Below are positions 34,039 through 42,927 of a stretch of DNA of 64,000 bases, one piece after another. The notes under the pieces were generated by a model. That model was not told the origin of the DNA and made no database searches. It saw only the letters and a program-made list of their open reading frames with translations. Numbering within the stretch: the first letter of the stretch is position 1; the number at the start of each line of letters is the position of its first letter. Source of the DNA: Amycolatopsis sp. QT-25 (lineage in GTDB: Bacteria > Actinomycetota > Actinomycetes > Mycobacteriales > Pseudonocardiaceae); contig NZ_CP120210.1 in NCBI RefSeq assembly GCF_029369745.1, forward strand, positions 6,200,001 to 6,264,000, given 5' to 3'. The position numbers and the translations under genes are program-made.

Positions 34039-34626
34039 GTGGAGATCGCCGAACGACATCAATGGCAGCTGAACGCCCTGACCTTCCTGTACGCGTACAC
34101 GCAGTACGTCCTCGTGCACGAACGGGTCATGGCGGGGCTGCCGCCGGACAAACCGGCCGAACTCGACGAGCCGCGCATGCTCAGGCTCGCCAAGGTCGTC
34201 GACGACATGATCCTCGACTTCCGCAAGGAGGACGGCCTGACCGATCTCGAACGGCGCCGCGTCATCCGCCTCGCCAGGGAGATCAAGTCGCACGTCCGGG
34301 AGAAGTGGCCGCCTCGCGAACCGTCGCTCACCGAGTGGATCGCCTCGGCCGCGGCGCACTTCTACTGCGAGGAGCACATCAACAACGGCTACGTCCGGAT
34401 GGGCCGCGTCTTCGACCCCGACATGGCCGACCGGTTCTTGGAGCGCGTCGAGTTCTGCCGGGGCCGGACCGTCACGATCACGGACTACGCCAACAAGGTG
34501 GCCGACGGCGGACAGCTCACCTACGGCGAGACGAATCAGCTCGAGGTCTGGAAAGAGGACGCGATCGCCCATCTGGACAATCTCGACAGCGATTTCGGCG
34601 ACATCAAGATGTACGTCGAATTCTGA
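34039..34626 (+). CDS. hypothetical cytosolic protein
   Basis: The product has 195 residues, starting at GTG 34039. I do not recognise the family. It is rich in charged helices (RRRVIRLAREIKSHVREKW) with conserved-looking aromatic parts (LTFLYAYTQYVLVHERVMAG, AHFYCEEHINNGYVRMGRVFD). There is no signal peptide or membrane segment. The codon use is like that of its neighbours. It lies alone between a cyclophilin gene (divergent) and meaB (convergent). Confidence 0.6.
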   Translation: MEIAERHQWQLNALTFLYAYTQYVLVHERVMAGLPPDKPAELDEPRMLRLAKVVDDMILDFRKEDGLTDLERRRVIRLAREIKSHVREKWPPREPSLTEWIASAAAHFYCEEHINNGYVRMGRVFDPDMADRFLERVEFCRGRTVTITDYANKVADGGQLTYGETNQLEVWKEDAIAHLDNLDSDFGDIKMYVEF

Positions 34627-34676
34627 CCGCTGCCCTCAAGGCCGGACTCGACTGTCCCGACGCTCCGGCACCGTCC

Positions 34677-35645
34677 TCACGCGTCGCGAAGATCGTTGAT
34701 CAGTTCGTCGGCCGCGGCGAACGGGTCGAGCGTCCGCGCCACCACGCGTTCGGCCAGTTCGGTGAGCCGGTCACCGGACCGCAGGTCGACGAGTTCCGTG
34801 CGCAGCCGCCGCAGGGCGATCGTCTCGACCTCGTCACGGGCCCGCGCCGCGCGACGGCCGGGTAGTTCGGCTCGCCGGACCAGCCAGTCGTGATGTTCGT
34901 CCAGCGCGCGGACGACGTCCTCCACGCCTTCGCCCCGTGAGGCCACCGTCCGCACGATCGGCTGACGCCAGCCAGGACCGCGAATTTCCCGGCGTACCGA
35001 AGAGATCATCTGCTTGAGGTCGTGCACGGTCGCGTCCGCGCCGTCGCGGTCGGCCTTGTTGACCACGAACACGTCCGCGATCTCCAGCACACCGGCCTTG
35101 GCCGCCTGGATCCCGTCGCCCATCCCCGGCGCGAGCAGGACCACCGTGGTGTCGGCCAGTTTCACGATGTCCACTTCGGACTGACCGACGCCGACGGTCT
35201 CGATCAGCACGACGTCGAAACCGGCCGCGTCGAGCACCCGGACGGCCTGCGGCGTCGCCCACGAAAGGCCGCCGAGATGCCCGCGGGTGGCCATCGAACG
35301 AATGAAGACGCCGGGATCGGTGACGTGTTCGGTCATCCTGATCCGGTCGCCGAGCAGCGCGCCGCCGGAGAACGGCGACGACGGGTCGATCGCCAGGACG
35401 CCGACCCTCGATCCCTTCGCCCGCAACGCGGTGAGCAGCGCGGAGGTGGATGTCGACTTGCCGACACCGGGCGGGCCGGTCAGCCCGATGACCCGCGCGT
35501 TGCCGGTGTACGGCGTCAGCTTCGCCGCGACCTCGGGCAACCGCGGATGGGCGTCCTCGACCAGCGACAGCAACCGGGCGATCGCGCGGGGGACGCCGTC
35601 CCGCGCGCGATCGACCAGTTCGTCGATGTCCAGCTGTACCGGCAA
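34677..35645 (-). CDS. meaB: methylmalonyl-CoA mutase-associated GTPase MeaB
   Basis: The product has 322 residues, the family length. The G domain shows P-loop GLTGPPGVGKSTSTSAL (residues 54-70), DPSSPFSGGALLGDRIRM (switch I region), ETVGVGQSEVDI (switch II) and VNKADRDG (guanine specificity). MeaB guards the loading and repair of the B12 cofactor of methylmalonyl-CoA mutase. The mutase subunits are not in this window, but thiolase, epimerase and Ccr are. It lies 5 bp downstream of the thiolase gene, in one operon. Confidence 0.93.
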   Translation of the reverse strand: MPVQLDIDELVDRARDGVPRAIARLLSLVEDAHPRLPEVAAKLTPYTGNARVIGLTGPPGVGKSTSTSALLTALRAKGSRVGVLAIDPSSPFSGGALLGDRIRMTEHVTDPGVFIRSMATRGHLGGLSWATPQAVRVLDAAGFDVVLIETVGVGQSEVDIVKLADTTVVLLAPGMGDGIQAAKAGVLEIADVFVVNKADRDGADATVHDLKQMISSVRREIRGPGWRQPIVRTVASRGEGVEDVVRALDEHHDWLVRRAELPGRRAARARDEVETIALRRLRTELVDLRSGDRLTELAERVVARTLDPFAAADELINDLRDA

Positions 35646-35650
35646 GGTCT

Positions 35651-36832
35651 TTACGGGACGCGGAGCAGCAGCGCGTCGCCCTGGCCGCCGCCACCGCAGA
35701 GAGCGGCCGCGCCGAGGCCGCCGCCGCGACGACGGAGTTCGTGGATCAGGTGCACGGCGAGCCGCGCGCCGGACGCGCCGATCGGGTGACCGAGGGCGAT
35801 GGCGCCACCGTCGACGTTCACCTTGTCCGCGCCGACGCCGAGCTTGTCGGCCGACACCAGGCCGACGGCGGCGAACGCCTCGTTGATCTCGATGAGATCG
35901 AGCGCGTCCGCGGTCAGCTTCTCCTTGGCCAGGGCGGCCAGGATCGCGTTCGACGGCTGCTCGTGCAGGCTCGCGTCCGGGCCGGCGACCACCCCGTGCG
36001 CGCCGATTTCGGCGAGCGGCGTCAGACCCAGTTCTTCGGCCTTGGCCTTGCTCGCGACGATGACCGCGGCCGCGCCGTCGGAGATCTGCGACGCCGAGCC
36101 GGCGGTGATCGTGCCGTCGGAGGCGAACGCCGGGCGCAGCTTCGCGAGGCCTTCCGCGGTGGTGTCGGCGCGGACGCCTTCGTCCTTCGAGAAGACGACC
36201 GGGTCGCCCTTGCGCTGCGGGATCGACACCGGGGCGATCTCGGCGTCGAAGCGGCCCTCCGCGATGGCGGCGGCGGCACGCTGGTGCGATCGCGCGGAGA
36301 ACTCGTCCTGCTGCTCCCGGGTGATGCCGTAGCGGCCGTTGTACTTCTCCGTCGACGAGCCCATGGCGACCTGGTCGAAGGCACAGAACAGGCCGTCGTA
36401 GGCCATGTGGTCGACGAGCGTGGTGTCGCCGTATTTGAAGCCCGCGCGGGACTTCGGCAGCAGATGCGGCGACTGTGTCATCGACTCCTGGCCGCCCGCC
36501 ACGATCAGGTCGAACTCACCCGCGCGGATGAGCTGGTCGGCGAGCGCGATGGCGTCGAGACCGGAAAGGCAGACCTTGTTGACGGTCAGCGCCGGGACGG
36601 TCATCGGGATACCGGCGGCCACCGCGGCCTGACGGGCCGGGATCTGGCCCGCGCCGGCGGTGAGCACCTGGCCCATGATCGTGTACTGGACCGCGTCCGG
36701 CGAGACACCGGCCTGCTCCAGCGCCGCCTTGATGGCGAATCCGCCGAGTTGTGCGCCCGAGAAGTCCTTCAGGGAACCGAGCAAGCGCCCGATCGGTGTA
36801 CGGGCGGCACCCAGGATCACGGAACCGGACAC
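35651..36832 (-). CDS. acetyl-CoA C-acetyltransferase (thiolase)
   Basis: The product has 393 residues, typical of a biosynthetic thiolase. The acyl-accepting Cys is in NKVCLSGLDAI (about residue 88), the His in GGAIALGHPIGASGAR and the second Cys in AALCGGGGQGDA. It condenses two acetyl-CoA to acetoacetyl-CoA or runs in reverse. GTG 36832 is chosen because GGAGG lies 6 bases upstream. Being next to meaB and near ccr, it likely feeds acetoacetyl-CoA to crotonyl-CoA and then ethylmalonyl-CoA or polyhydroxybutyrate. Confidence 0.92.
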   Translation of the reverse strand: MSGSVILGAARTPIGRLLGSLKDFSGAQLGGFAIKAALEQAGVSPDAVQYTIMGQVLTAGAGQIPARQAAVAAGIPMTVPALTVNKVCLSGLDAIALADQLIRAGEFDLIVAGGQESMTQSPHLLPKSRAGFKYGDTTLVDHMAYDGLFCAFDQVAMGSSTEKYNGRYGITREQQDEFSARSHQRAAAAIAEGRFDAEIAPVSIPQRKGDPVVFSKDEGVRADTTAEGLAKLRPAFASDGTITAGSASQISDGAAAVIVASKAKAEELGLTPLAEIGAHGVVAGPDASLHEQPSNAILAALAKEKLTADALDLIEINEAFAAVGLVSADKLGVGADKVNVDGGAIALGHPIGASGARLAVHLIHELRRRGGGLGAAALCGGGGQGDALLLRVP

Positions 36833-36963
36833 GGCGTCCTCCAAGCATCGGCGCAAGGGCAAAGGGGGTCTTCGCGACCATACCCGGATCGAGGGTCTCT
36901 TGATGGAGCCAGTGTGAGGCGGCGCACGCCGGTCAGCTCGCCCGCGCACCTATCCTGCTCTGC

Positions 36964-37413
36964 ATGAACCAGGTGCTGAAACAGTTCGTGACGGCCATCG
37001 ACCACGTCGGCATCGCGGTCCCCGACCTCGACGCGGCGATCGCCTTCCACGCCGAGCATTTCGGCCTGGAGGTCGCGCACGAGGAGGTCAACGAGGAGCA
37101 AGGGGTCCGCGAGGCGATGCTGCGCGCGCCGGGCACCGCCGGGACCGAGACCGCGATCCAGCTCCTCGCGCCGCTGCGCGAGGATTCCGCGATCGGCAAG
37201 TTCCTCGCGAAGAGCGGCCCCGGACTGCAGCAGCTGGCGTATCGAGTGTCCGATGTGGACGCCGCCGCGGCGGCGCTGCGCGCGCAGGGACTCCGGTTGC
37301 TCTACGACGAGGCCAAGCGTGGCACTTCCGACAGCCGGGTGAACTTCGTCCACCCCAAGGACGCGGGCGGCGTGCTCGTCGAGTTGGTGGAACCCGCGAA
37401 GACCGGTCACTGA
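36964..37413 (+). CDS. mce: methylmalonyl-CoA epimerase
   Basis: The product has 149 residues with the VOC fold. Metal ligands are expected in AIDHVGIAVPDLDAA (His), LQQLAYRVSDVD (Gln/region) and VLVELVEP (Glu). LRLLYDEAKRGTSDSRVNFVHPKDAGGVLVELVE is characteristic of the family. It interconverts (R)- and (S)-methylmalonyl-CoA, or ethylmalonyl-CoA. It is divergent from the thiolase/meaB operon with a 131-bp spacer, so both likely share control. Confidence 0.93.
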   Translation: MNQVLKQFVTAIDHVGIAVPDLDAAIAFHAEHFGLEVAHEEVNEEQGVREAMLRAPGTAGTETAIQLLAPLREDSAIGKFLAKSGPGLQQLAYRVSDVDAAAAALRAQGLRLLYDEAKRGTSDSRVNFVHPKDAGGVLVELVEPAKTGH

Positions 37414-37970
37414 CCCCGCGTCAACGCCGCGGCGATGAAGACGACCTCGCGGTCGATTCCGGCGGGGTCGCCGTCCTCGCTGTGCCGCGCTGTCGCGTGG
37501 CGATGGCTGACCGCCCGGGCGAGCAGTCCCGACGCCGAATCGACGTCGGCGGTCGCGAGTTCGCCGCCGGTCGCGGCCACGATCACCGCCTTCACCTGGC
37601 GGACGAGTTGCTGGAACCGGTCGGCCAGCGCGTCGCGGACCGCGCGGTGCGTGTCGGCCTCGCGCCACAGCAGGTGTGACAGCGCCAGGGAGCGGTCGAA
37701 CCGTCTGTCGAGTTCGACGACGAGACCGCGAAGGCTGCCCACGAGGTCGCCCGGGACCACCACGACGGCCGGTTCGATCCGGGCGTCGGGCAGTTCGGCG
37801 ACCAGCGCGGCCAAGAGGTCCGGCTTGCGCCGGAAGTAGTAGTGCACCAGGCCTTTCGGCACGCCCGCCCGCTCCGCGATCCGCGAAGTGGGCGTGGCGT
37901 CGAAACCGGATTCGGCGAAAAGCGCCTCCGCGGCCCACAGGATGCGCCGTTTCGCCGAATCCTCTTTCAC
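37407..37970 (-). CDS. TetR-family regulator
   Basis: The product has 187 residues. The N-terminal HTH is RRILWAAEALFAESGFDATPTSRIAERAGVPKGLVHYYFRRKPDLLAAL. The ligand domain is not assigned. The last few bases overlap the 3' end of the convergent epimerase gene. It is the second gene of an operon with the SPW-repeat protein gene, 16 bp upstream. The operon's promoter region holds the 16-bp palindrome at 38426, the likely binding site. Confidence 0.88.
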   Translation of the reverse strand: MKEDSAKRRILWAAEALFAESGFDATPTSRIAERAGVPKGLVHYYFRRKPDLLAALVAELPDARIEPAVVVVPGDLVGSLRGLVVELDRRFDRSLALSHLLWREADTHRAVRDALADRFQQLVRQVKAVIVAATGGELATADVDSASGLLARAVSHRHATARHSEDGDPAGIDREVVFIAAALTRGQ

Positions 37971-37986
37971 GCCGTTCCCTCCCGAA

Positions 37987-38355
37987 TCAGTGCTGCCCCG
38001 CCGTCCGGTGCGTCGCCTGGGCGATCGGCATCGCCGCCGCCCCGGCCACCACCGTCAGGACGCCGCCGATCCAGGCGGTCCAGGACGCGCCCGCCAAGTC
38101 GGTGTATCCCATCACCCAGGGTGAAAGGAACAACAGCGCGCCCAGCACGATCTGGATGCCTTCGCCATAGACCATGCCAGGCATCGCAAGCGACGCGGGG
38201 CCGTCGAGGGCGATCAGCGCGCCCAGGAGGACGAGCGACCACATGGCGGTGCTGTCCGTGGTCATCCAGAGGGGTGAAAGCGTGACCACGACACCGATGA
38301 CCACCTCCGCCCGGTCATGGGGACGGTTCCAAGGGCGCGTCGTGGGTTCGTTCAT
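37987..38355 (-). CDS. SPW-repeat membrane protein
   Basis: The product has 122 residues with four hydrophobic segments. The two SPW motifs are VTLSPLWMTTD and LLFLSPWVMGYTD, one per half, as in the duplicated SPW family. The function is unknown. It is transcribed with the TetR gene and is divergent from ccr. Confidence 0.88.
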   Translation of the reverse strand: MNEPTTRPWNRPHDRAEVVIGVVVTLSPLWMTTDSTAMWSLVLLGALIALDGPASLAMPGMVYGEGIQIVLGALLFLSPWVMGYTDLAGASWTAWIGGVLTVVAGAAAMPIAQATHRTAGQH

Positions 38356-38425
38356 GCGTGCCCACCTCCGCGGATCGGCTGAACCTGCAGGTCGGAGAGG
38401 TTTTCATCCCTGATGGTCCACTTGG

Positions 38426-38441
38426 TTGACCGGCCGGTCAA
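38426..38441. promoter_or_regulatory. 16-bp palindrome, candidate TetR operator
   Basis: TTGACCGGCCGGTCAA is a perfect palindrome upstream of the SPW-tetR operon and 117 bp before ccr. Its form (TTGACCGG and its complement) is common among TetR operators. Control of the SPW-tetR operon by its own TetR is the simplest reading. Confidence 0.6.
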
Positions 38442-38502
38442 GACCGGTCGATAGCACTTCGGACGCAGACGTGCTCCACGTCTCGTACGGTTGTGGACCT
38501 GG

Positions 38503-38516
38503 TTACCGGTGAGTAA
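38503..38516. promoter_or_regulatory. imperfect inverted repeat ahead of ccr
   Basis: TTACCGGTGAGTAA has matching TTAC/GTAA ends and lies 42 bases before the ccr start, where it would overlap a promoter. It differs from the TTGACCGG palindrome and may bind another regulator. A further repeat, AGACGTGCTCCACGTCT, is at 38467-38483. Confidence 0.4.
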
Positions 38517-38557
38517 TTTATGGCGCCTACGCCGTCCCCCCAAGCGCGGAGGTTCCG

Positions 38558-39907
38558 ATGACGCAGATCGGCGAGATCCAGCAGGCCATTCTCAACGATG
38601 ACCTCGGCGCCGTGGCGTCGCTCGACGTGCCGGAGTCCTATCGCGGGGTGACCGTGCGCAAGGACGAGGCCGCCATGTTCGAAGGCCTCGAAAGCCGGGA
38701 CAAGGATCCGCGCAAGTCGCTGCACGTGGACGAGGTCCCGACGCCGGAACTCGGTCCGGGCGAGGCGCTGGTCGCGGTCATGGCGAGCGCGATCAACTAC
38801 AACACCGTCTGGACCTCGATCTTCGAGCCGGTGTCGACCTTCAAGTTCCTGGAGCGCTACGGGCGGCTTTCGCCGCTGTCGAAGCGCCACGACCTGCCCT
38901 ATCACGTGGTCGGCTCGGACCTGTCCGGCGTCGTGCTGCGCACCGGCCCCGGCGTGCACAACTGGAAGCCGGGCGACGAGGTCGTCGCGCACTGCCTCAA
39001 CGTCGAACTCGAGGGCCCGGACGGGCACAACGACACGATGCTCGACACCGAGCAGCGGATCTGGGGTTTCGAAACGAACTTCGGCGGGCTCGCCGAGATC
39101 GCGCTCGTGAAGGCGAATCAGCTGATGCCGAAGCCGGGTCACCTCACCTGGGAGGAGGCCGCCTCCCCCGGCCTGGTGAACTCCACGGCCTACCGCCAGC
39201 TCGTCTCGCGCAACGGCGCCGACATGAAGCAGGGTGACGTCGTGCTGATCTGGGGCGCTTCGGGTGGCCTCGGTTCCTATGCGACGCAGTACGCGCTCAA
39301 CGGCGGCGCGATTCCCGTGTGCGTGGTCTCCAGCCCCGAAAAGGCGGAGATCTGCCGGAAGCTCGGCGCGGAGCTGATCATCGACCGCAGCAGCGGCACC
39401 GGCGAGGGCTACGAGTTCTGGAAGGACGAGCACAACCAGGACCCGAAGGAGTGGCAGCGGTTCGGCAAGAAGATCCGCGAGCTGACCGGTGGCGAGGACC
39501 CGGACATCGTCTTCGAGCACCCTGGCCGCGAAACCTTCGGCGCCTCGGTCTACGCCGCGCGCAAGGGCGGCACGATCGTCACGTGCGCGTCGACTTCGGG
39601 CTACCTGCACCAGTTCGACAACCGCTACCTGTGGATGAACCTCAAGCGGATCATCGGCAGCCACTTCGCCAACTACCGCGAATCGTGGGAGGCGAACCGG
39701 CTGATCGCGAAAGGTCTGATCCACCCGACACTGTCGAAGACCTACGCGCTCGAAGACACCGGGCAGGCCGCGCTGGACGTCCACCGCAACGCGCATCAGG
39801 GCAAGGTCGGCGTGCTCGCCCTTGCCCCGGAAGAAGGTCTGGGCGTCCGGAACCACGAGTTGCGCGAAAAGCACATCGACGGGATCAACGCGTTCCGGAA
39901 CGTTTAG
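38558..39907 (+). CDS. ccrA: crotonyl-CoA carboxylase/reductase
   Basis: The product has 449 residues, full length for Ccr. It is an MDR-fold enzyme using NADPH (WGASGGLGSYATQYAL at about 232-247). Residues that hold CO2 in the studied Kitasatospora enzyme (Asn81, Phe170, Glu171, His365) have counterparts here at Asn82, Phe171, Glu172 and His369 (SAINYNTVW, RIWGFETNFGG, GSHFANYRESW), which marks it as carboxylating rather than a plain reductase. It turns crotonyl-CoA and CO2 into ethylmalonyl-CoA, used as a polyketide extender or in the ethylmalonyl-CoA pathway. It is monocistronic. Confidence 0.94.
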   Translation: MTQIGEIQQAILNDDLGAVASLDVPESYRGVTVRKDEAAMFEGLESRDKDPRKSLHVDEVPTPELGPGEALVAVMASAINYNTVWTSIFEPVSTFKFLERYGRLSPLSKRHDLPYHVVGSDLSGVVLRTGPGVHNWKPGDEVVAHCLNVELEGPDGHNDTMLDTEQRIWGFETNFGGLAEIALVKANQLMPKPGHLTWEEAASPGLVNSTAYRQLVSRNGADMKQGDVVLIWGASGGLGSYATQYALNGGAIPVCVVSSPEKAEICRKLGAELIIDRSSGTGEGYEFWKDEHNQDPKEWQRFGKKIRELTGGEDPDIVFEHPGRETFGASVYAARKGGTIVTCASTSGYLHQFDNRYLWMNLKRIIGSHFANYRESWEANRLIAKGLIHPTLSKTYALEDTGQAALDVHRNAHQGKVGVLALAPEEGLGVRNHELREKHIDGINAFRNV

Positions 39908-39984
39908 CGCGCCAGAACGCGCTTTCACCGCGCGTTGCGTGGGTGCTCGCCCTTCCGTGACTCCAGCTCGACTACGGTAGAAGG

Positions 39985-41121
39985 ATGAGCCTTGGCGAGG
40001 AACGGGAGCTAGTGCCGCTGGGAGCCGGCTTCGACGTGGCGAAGCGCGGTTACAGCCGTGCGCAGGTCGACGAGCATCTCGAACGGCTGGACGCCGATCT
40101 GAAGATGCTCACCGCCGATCGCGATGCCGCCATCGGGCAGGCGGGCGACCTGGCACGGCAGCTGGAGATCGCGCGCGGCGAGATCGCGGAGCTACGCGGG
40201 CAGGTCGACAGGCTCGCCCAGCCGCCGACGAGTGTCGAAGGCCTTTCCGAGCGGCTGCAGCGCATGTTGCGGCTCGCGCAGGACGAGGCCGCCGACACCA
40301 AGGCGCGGGCGGAGGCCGAAGCCGGGCACATCCGCGCGAAGGCGGAGACCGACGCGAGCGCCATGCGTGCCCGCTACGAGCAACTGCTCAACGAGCTCGA
40401 CCTCCGTCGCAAGGAGATGGAGGCCGAGCACCGCGGCGTACTCGAGAAGGCCCGCGCCGAGGCGAAGGACATCATCGACAAGGCGAAGGCCGAGCGCGAC
40501 AGGCTCGACGCCGAGTCGCAGCAGCGCCGCACGCAGGTCGAAGAGGACTTCGAGATCGCGATGGCGTCGCGCCGCACCGAGGCCATGCGCGCGCTGGCCG
40601 AACAGGAGGCCGCGAGCAAGGCCGAGGCCGCCCGTCGCGTCCGCGACGCCACGGAGGACGCCGCCGCCATCCGCGCGAAGGTGCTCGAAGAGGAGACCAC
40701 GGCCAAGGCCGACATCGAACGCCGTCAGCGGGAGTCCATCGCCGACGCCAACAAGCGCAAGCAGGACTCGATCACCGAGGCCAACGCCCGGCTCGCCGAG
40801 GCGGCCGACGAGGCACGCCGCCGCGTCCGGCAGGCCACCGAGGAGTCCAACCGGCGGATCACCCAGGCCACCGAACGGGTGGAAGCGCTCCGCAAGGTGC
40901 GTTCCAGCCTGGCCGAGCAGGTCCGCACCGCGCGGGCCGCGCTCGCCGAGGCGACGCACGTGCTCGGCGACGAACCGCATGTCCCGGCGGAACTCAAGAC
41001 GAAGCCGTCGTCCGACTCCGAAGCCACCGTGCAGCTGCGGACCGCGGATGTGTCGAAGGCCACATCCGGCGCGAAGCCTTCACCGCGACCTGCGGCAGCG
41101 CGGAAACCGACTGGCGAGTAA
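39985..41121 (+). CDS. DivIVA-like coiled-coil protein
   Basis: The product has 378 residues. The N-terminus GAGFDVAKRGYSRAQVDEHLERLDADLKML matches the DivIVA N-terminal domain. From about residue 90 to 330 it is one long Ala/Glu/Arg coiled coil with heptad pattern and no Gly/Pro. The C-terminal tail (from about 335) is disordered. Such proteins (FilP/Scy/Wag31 relatives) organise polar growth or the cell envelope in actinobacteria. It is longer and more Ala-rich than the essential DivIVA, so it is probably an accessory paralogue. Confidence 0.82.
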   Translation: MSLGEERELVPLGAGFDVAKRGYSRAQVDEHLERLDADLKMLTADRDAAIGQAGDLARQLEIARGEIAELRGQVDRLAQPPTSVEGLSERLQRMLRLAQDEAADTKARAEAEAGHIRAKAETDASAMRARYEQLLNELDLRRKEMEAEHRGVLEKARAEAKDIIDKAKAERDRLDAESQQRRTQVEEDFEIAMASRRTEAMRALAEQEAASKAEAARRVRDATEDAAAIRAKVLEEETTAKADIERRQRESIADANKRKQDSITEANARLAEAADEARRRVRQATEESNRRITQATERVEALRKVRSSLAEQVRTARAALAEATHVLGDEPHVPAELKTKPSSDSEATVQLRTADVSKATSGAKPSPRPAAARKPTGE

Positions 41122-41226
41122 CCTTTCCCTCCGACCGCTCTCACGACGGCCTGCGAGCCTCTCGCCGAGCGGTCGTCGTCGCTGCTCGCACGCGGGTGCG
41201 GGCGGTCAGATCGGTGGAGGTTGCGG

Positions 41227-41676
41227 ATGGCTGCATATCGGACCGTGGTCGTGGGCACGGACGGATCGGATTCCTCGTTCGCCGCGGTCGACCGGGCGGC
41301 GAGTGTCGCCGGGGACTCCGGAGCGACCCTGGTCGTCGTGTGCGCCTTCCACCCCGCCAACAAGGGCGACGTGGAGAAGGCACAGGACGTCCTCGGGGAC
41401 GAGGCGTACCAGGTGGTGGGTTCGGCACCGGCCGAGGACACCCTCCTGTCCGCCCGTGACCGGGCCGCGAAGGCCGGCGCGAAGAACATCGAGACCGCCG
41501 CCGTCGTCGGCGACCCGGTCGACGCGCTGCGCAAGGTCGTCGACGAGCGCTCCGCCGACCTGCTGGTGGTCGGCAACCGCGGGCTGAACACGCTCGCGGG
41601 CCGCATCCTGGGCTCCGTGCCGTCCGAAGTCGCGCGGAAGTCCGGGGTGGACGTGCTCATCGTCCACACCACCTGA
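41227..41676 (+). CDS. universal stress protein, UspA family
   Basis: The product has 149 residues, a single Usp domain. The N-terminal strand YRTVVVGTDGSDSSFAAVDRAA and the ATP-binding loop LLVVGNRGLNTLAGRILGSVPSEVARKSGVDVLIV are intact (G2xG9xGS/T type), so it should bind ATP. ATG 41227 follows GGTGGAGG. Its stop overlaps the ATG of the class III cyclase gene (TGATG), so the pair is co-translated. Confidence 0.92.
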   Translation: MAAYRTVVVGTDGSDSSFAAVDRAASVAGDSGATLVVVCAFHPANKGDVEKAQDVLGDEAYQVVGSAPAEDTLLSARDRAAKAGAKNIETAAVVGDPVDALRKVVDERSADLLVVGNRGLNTLAGRILGSVPSEVARKSGVDVLIVHTT

Positions 41677-42821
41677 TGCCCGAACCCGGCGAGATCTCCG
41701 CCGACGCGCTGCAACAGCGCCTCGAACGGATCCTGCTCGGCGGAAAGCGCAAGTACACCAGGCTCGAAGTCGCCGAGAAGGCAGGCGTTCCCGAGGAACG
41801 CTCCCGGCGACTTTGGCGTGCGCTCGGTTTCGCGACCGTCGATGACGACGAGGTCGTCTTCACCGACGCCGACATCGAAGCGATCCGCACCGCGGATCAG
41901 CTGATGAGCTCGGGGCTGATCGACCCGAACATCGAACTCGCCGTGACCCGCGCGCTGGGCCAGCATCTTTCGCGGCTCGCGGAATGGCAGGTCCACATGC
42001 TGTGGACGATGATCACCGAGAACAAGGAGATCGGCAGCAGCGAACGGCAGATCGGGCGGCTCGTCGAACGCCTGCTGCCCGAACTGGAGAAGGTCCAGGA
42101 GTTCGTCTGGCGCCGCCACCTCGCGGCCTACGCCGGCCGGGCGATGGCCTTTCCCGACGAGGACCTCGGGGCGAGGACCGAGGTGGTGGGATTCGTCGAC
42201 ATGGTCGGCTACACCCGGCTGACCAGGCAGGTCGACGAAGAGCGGCTGACCGACATCCTCGACCGGTTCGAATCCGTCGCCACCGAGGTGGTCGCCGAGC
42301 ACCACGGGCGGATCGTGAAGATGATCGGCGACGAGGTCCTGTTCGTCGCCGATTCCGCCGTCGACGGCGCCGAGATCGCCCTGGCCCTGTCCGAACGCGC
42401 CGACGCCGACGAAACCCTGCCCGCCGTGCGAGCCGGCCTCGCGTCGGGCCGGATCCTCAGCCGGTTCGGCGACGTCTACGGCTCGGTCGTGAACCTCGCC
42501 GCCCGCCTCACTTCGACCGCGCGGCCGGGCACCATCCTGGTGGACAAGGAACTCGCCACGGAGCTCGCTTCGCACGCCGAGTACGAAGTGCGGTCCCGGC
42601 GGCCGGTGTCGGTGCGGGGATACAACCGGCTGCGGCCCTCTTCCCTGCGCCGGGCGCGGGAGCGGCCTTCGGGCATGTTCGCCTCTTCGCAGCAGCTTGC
42701 CGCGGAGATGCTGGGACTGGACGACGCCACTCCGCTATCCGTCGCGGACGAGGCCGAGGACGCCACCGCGGAGTCGTTGCCGCCTCGGCCGCGACCCCGG
42801 TCGAAGCGCCGGCGTCGTTGA
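41676..42821 (+). CDS. class III adenylate cyclase (Rv2212-like)
   Basis: The product has 381 residues. The N-terminal 160 residues are a helical regulatory domain (YTRLEVAEKAGVPEERSRRLWRALGF) as in the Rv1264/Rv2212 group. The cyclase domain follows: EVVGFVDMVGYTRLTRQVDEE (metal Asp), HHGRIVKMIGDEVLFVADSA (second Asp) and VRAGLASGRILSRFGDVYGSVVNLAARLTS (transition-state Asn/Arg). Substrate-setting Lys (IVKMIGDE) is present, favouring ATP. A basic tail ends it. It is soluble. Coupling with UspA suggests a stress- or ATP-linked cAMP signal, which is an inference. Confidence 0.9.
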   Translation: MPEPGEISADALQQRLERILLGGKRKYTRLEVAEKAGVPEERSRRLWRALGFATVDDDEVVFTDADIEAIRTADQLMSSGLIDPNIELAVTRALGQHLSRLAEWQVHMLWTMITENKEIGSSERQIGRLVERLLPELEKVQEFVWRRHLAAYAGRAMAFPDEDLGARTEVVGFVDMVGYTRLTRQVDEERLTDILDRFESVATEVVAEHHGRIVKMIGDEVLFVADSAVDGAEIALALSERADADETLPAVRAGLASGRILSRFGDVYGSVVNLAARLTSTARPGTILVDKELATELASHAEYEVRSRRPVSVRGYNRLRPSSLRRARERPSGMFASSQQLAAEMLGLDDATPLSVADEAEDATAESLPPRPRPRSKRRRR

Positions 42822-42877
42822 GGGGCTTTGGCTCGCCGCGGGAGCAAGGGACCTTTGCTATCGCTCCGGGTGGTCGT

Positions 42878-42913
42878 GAGTGGCGTTTCGGATCAGAACC
42901 CGAAACGCCACTC
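42878..42913. terminator. 14-bp hairpin between cyclase and proA genes
   Basis: GAGTGGCGTTTCGG (42878-42891) is the exact reverse complement of 42900-42913, with an 8-base loop. It lies between convergent genes. Confidence 0.65.
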
Positions 42914-42927
42914 TCGACCAACGCGCG

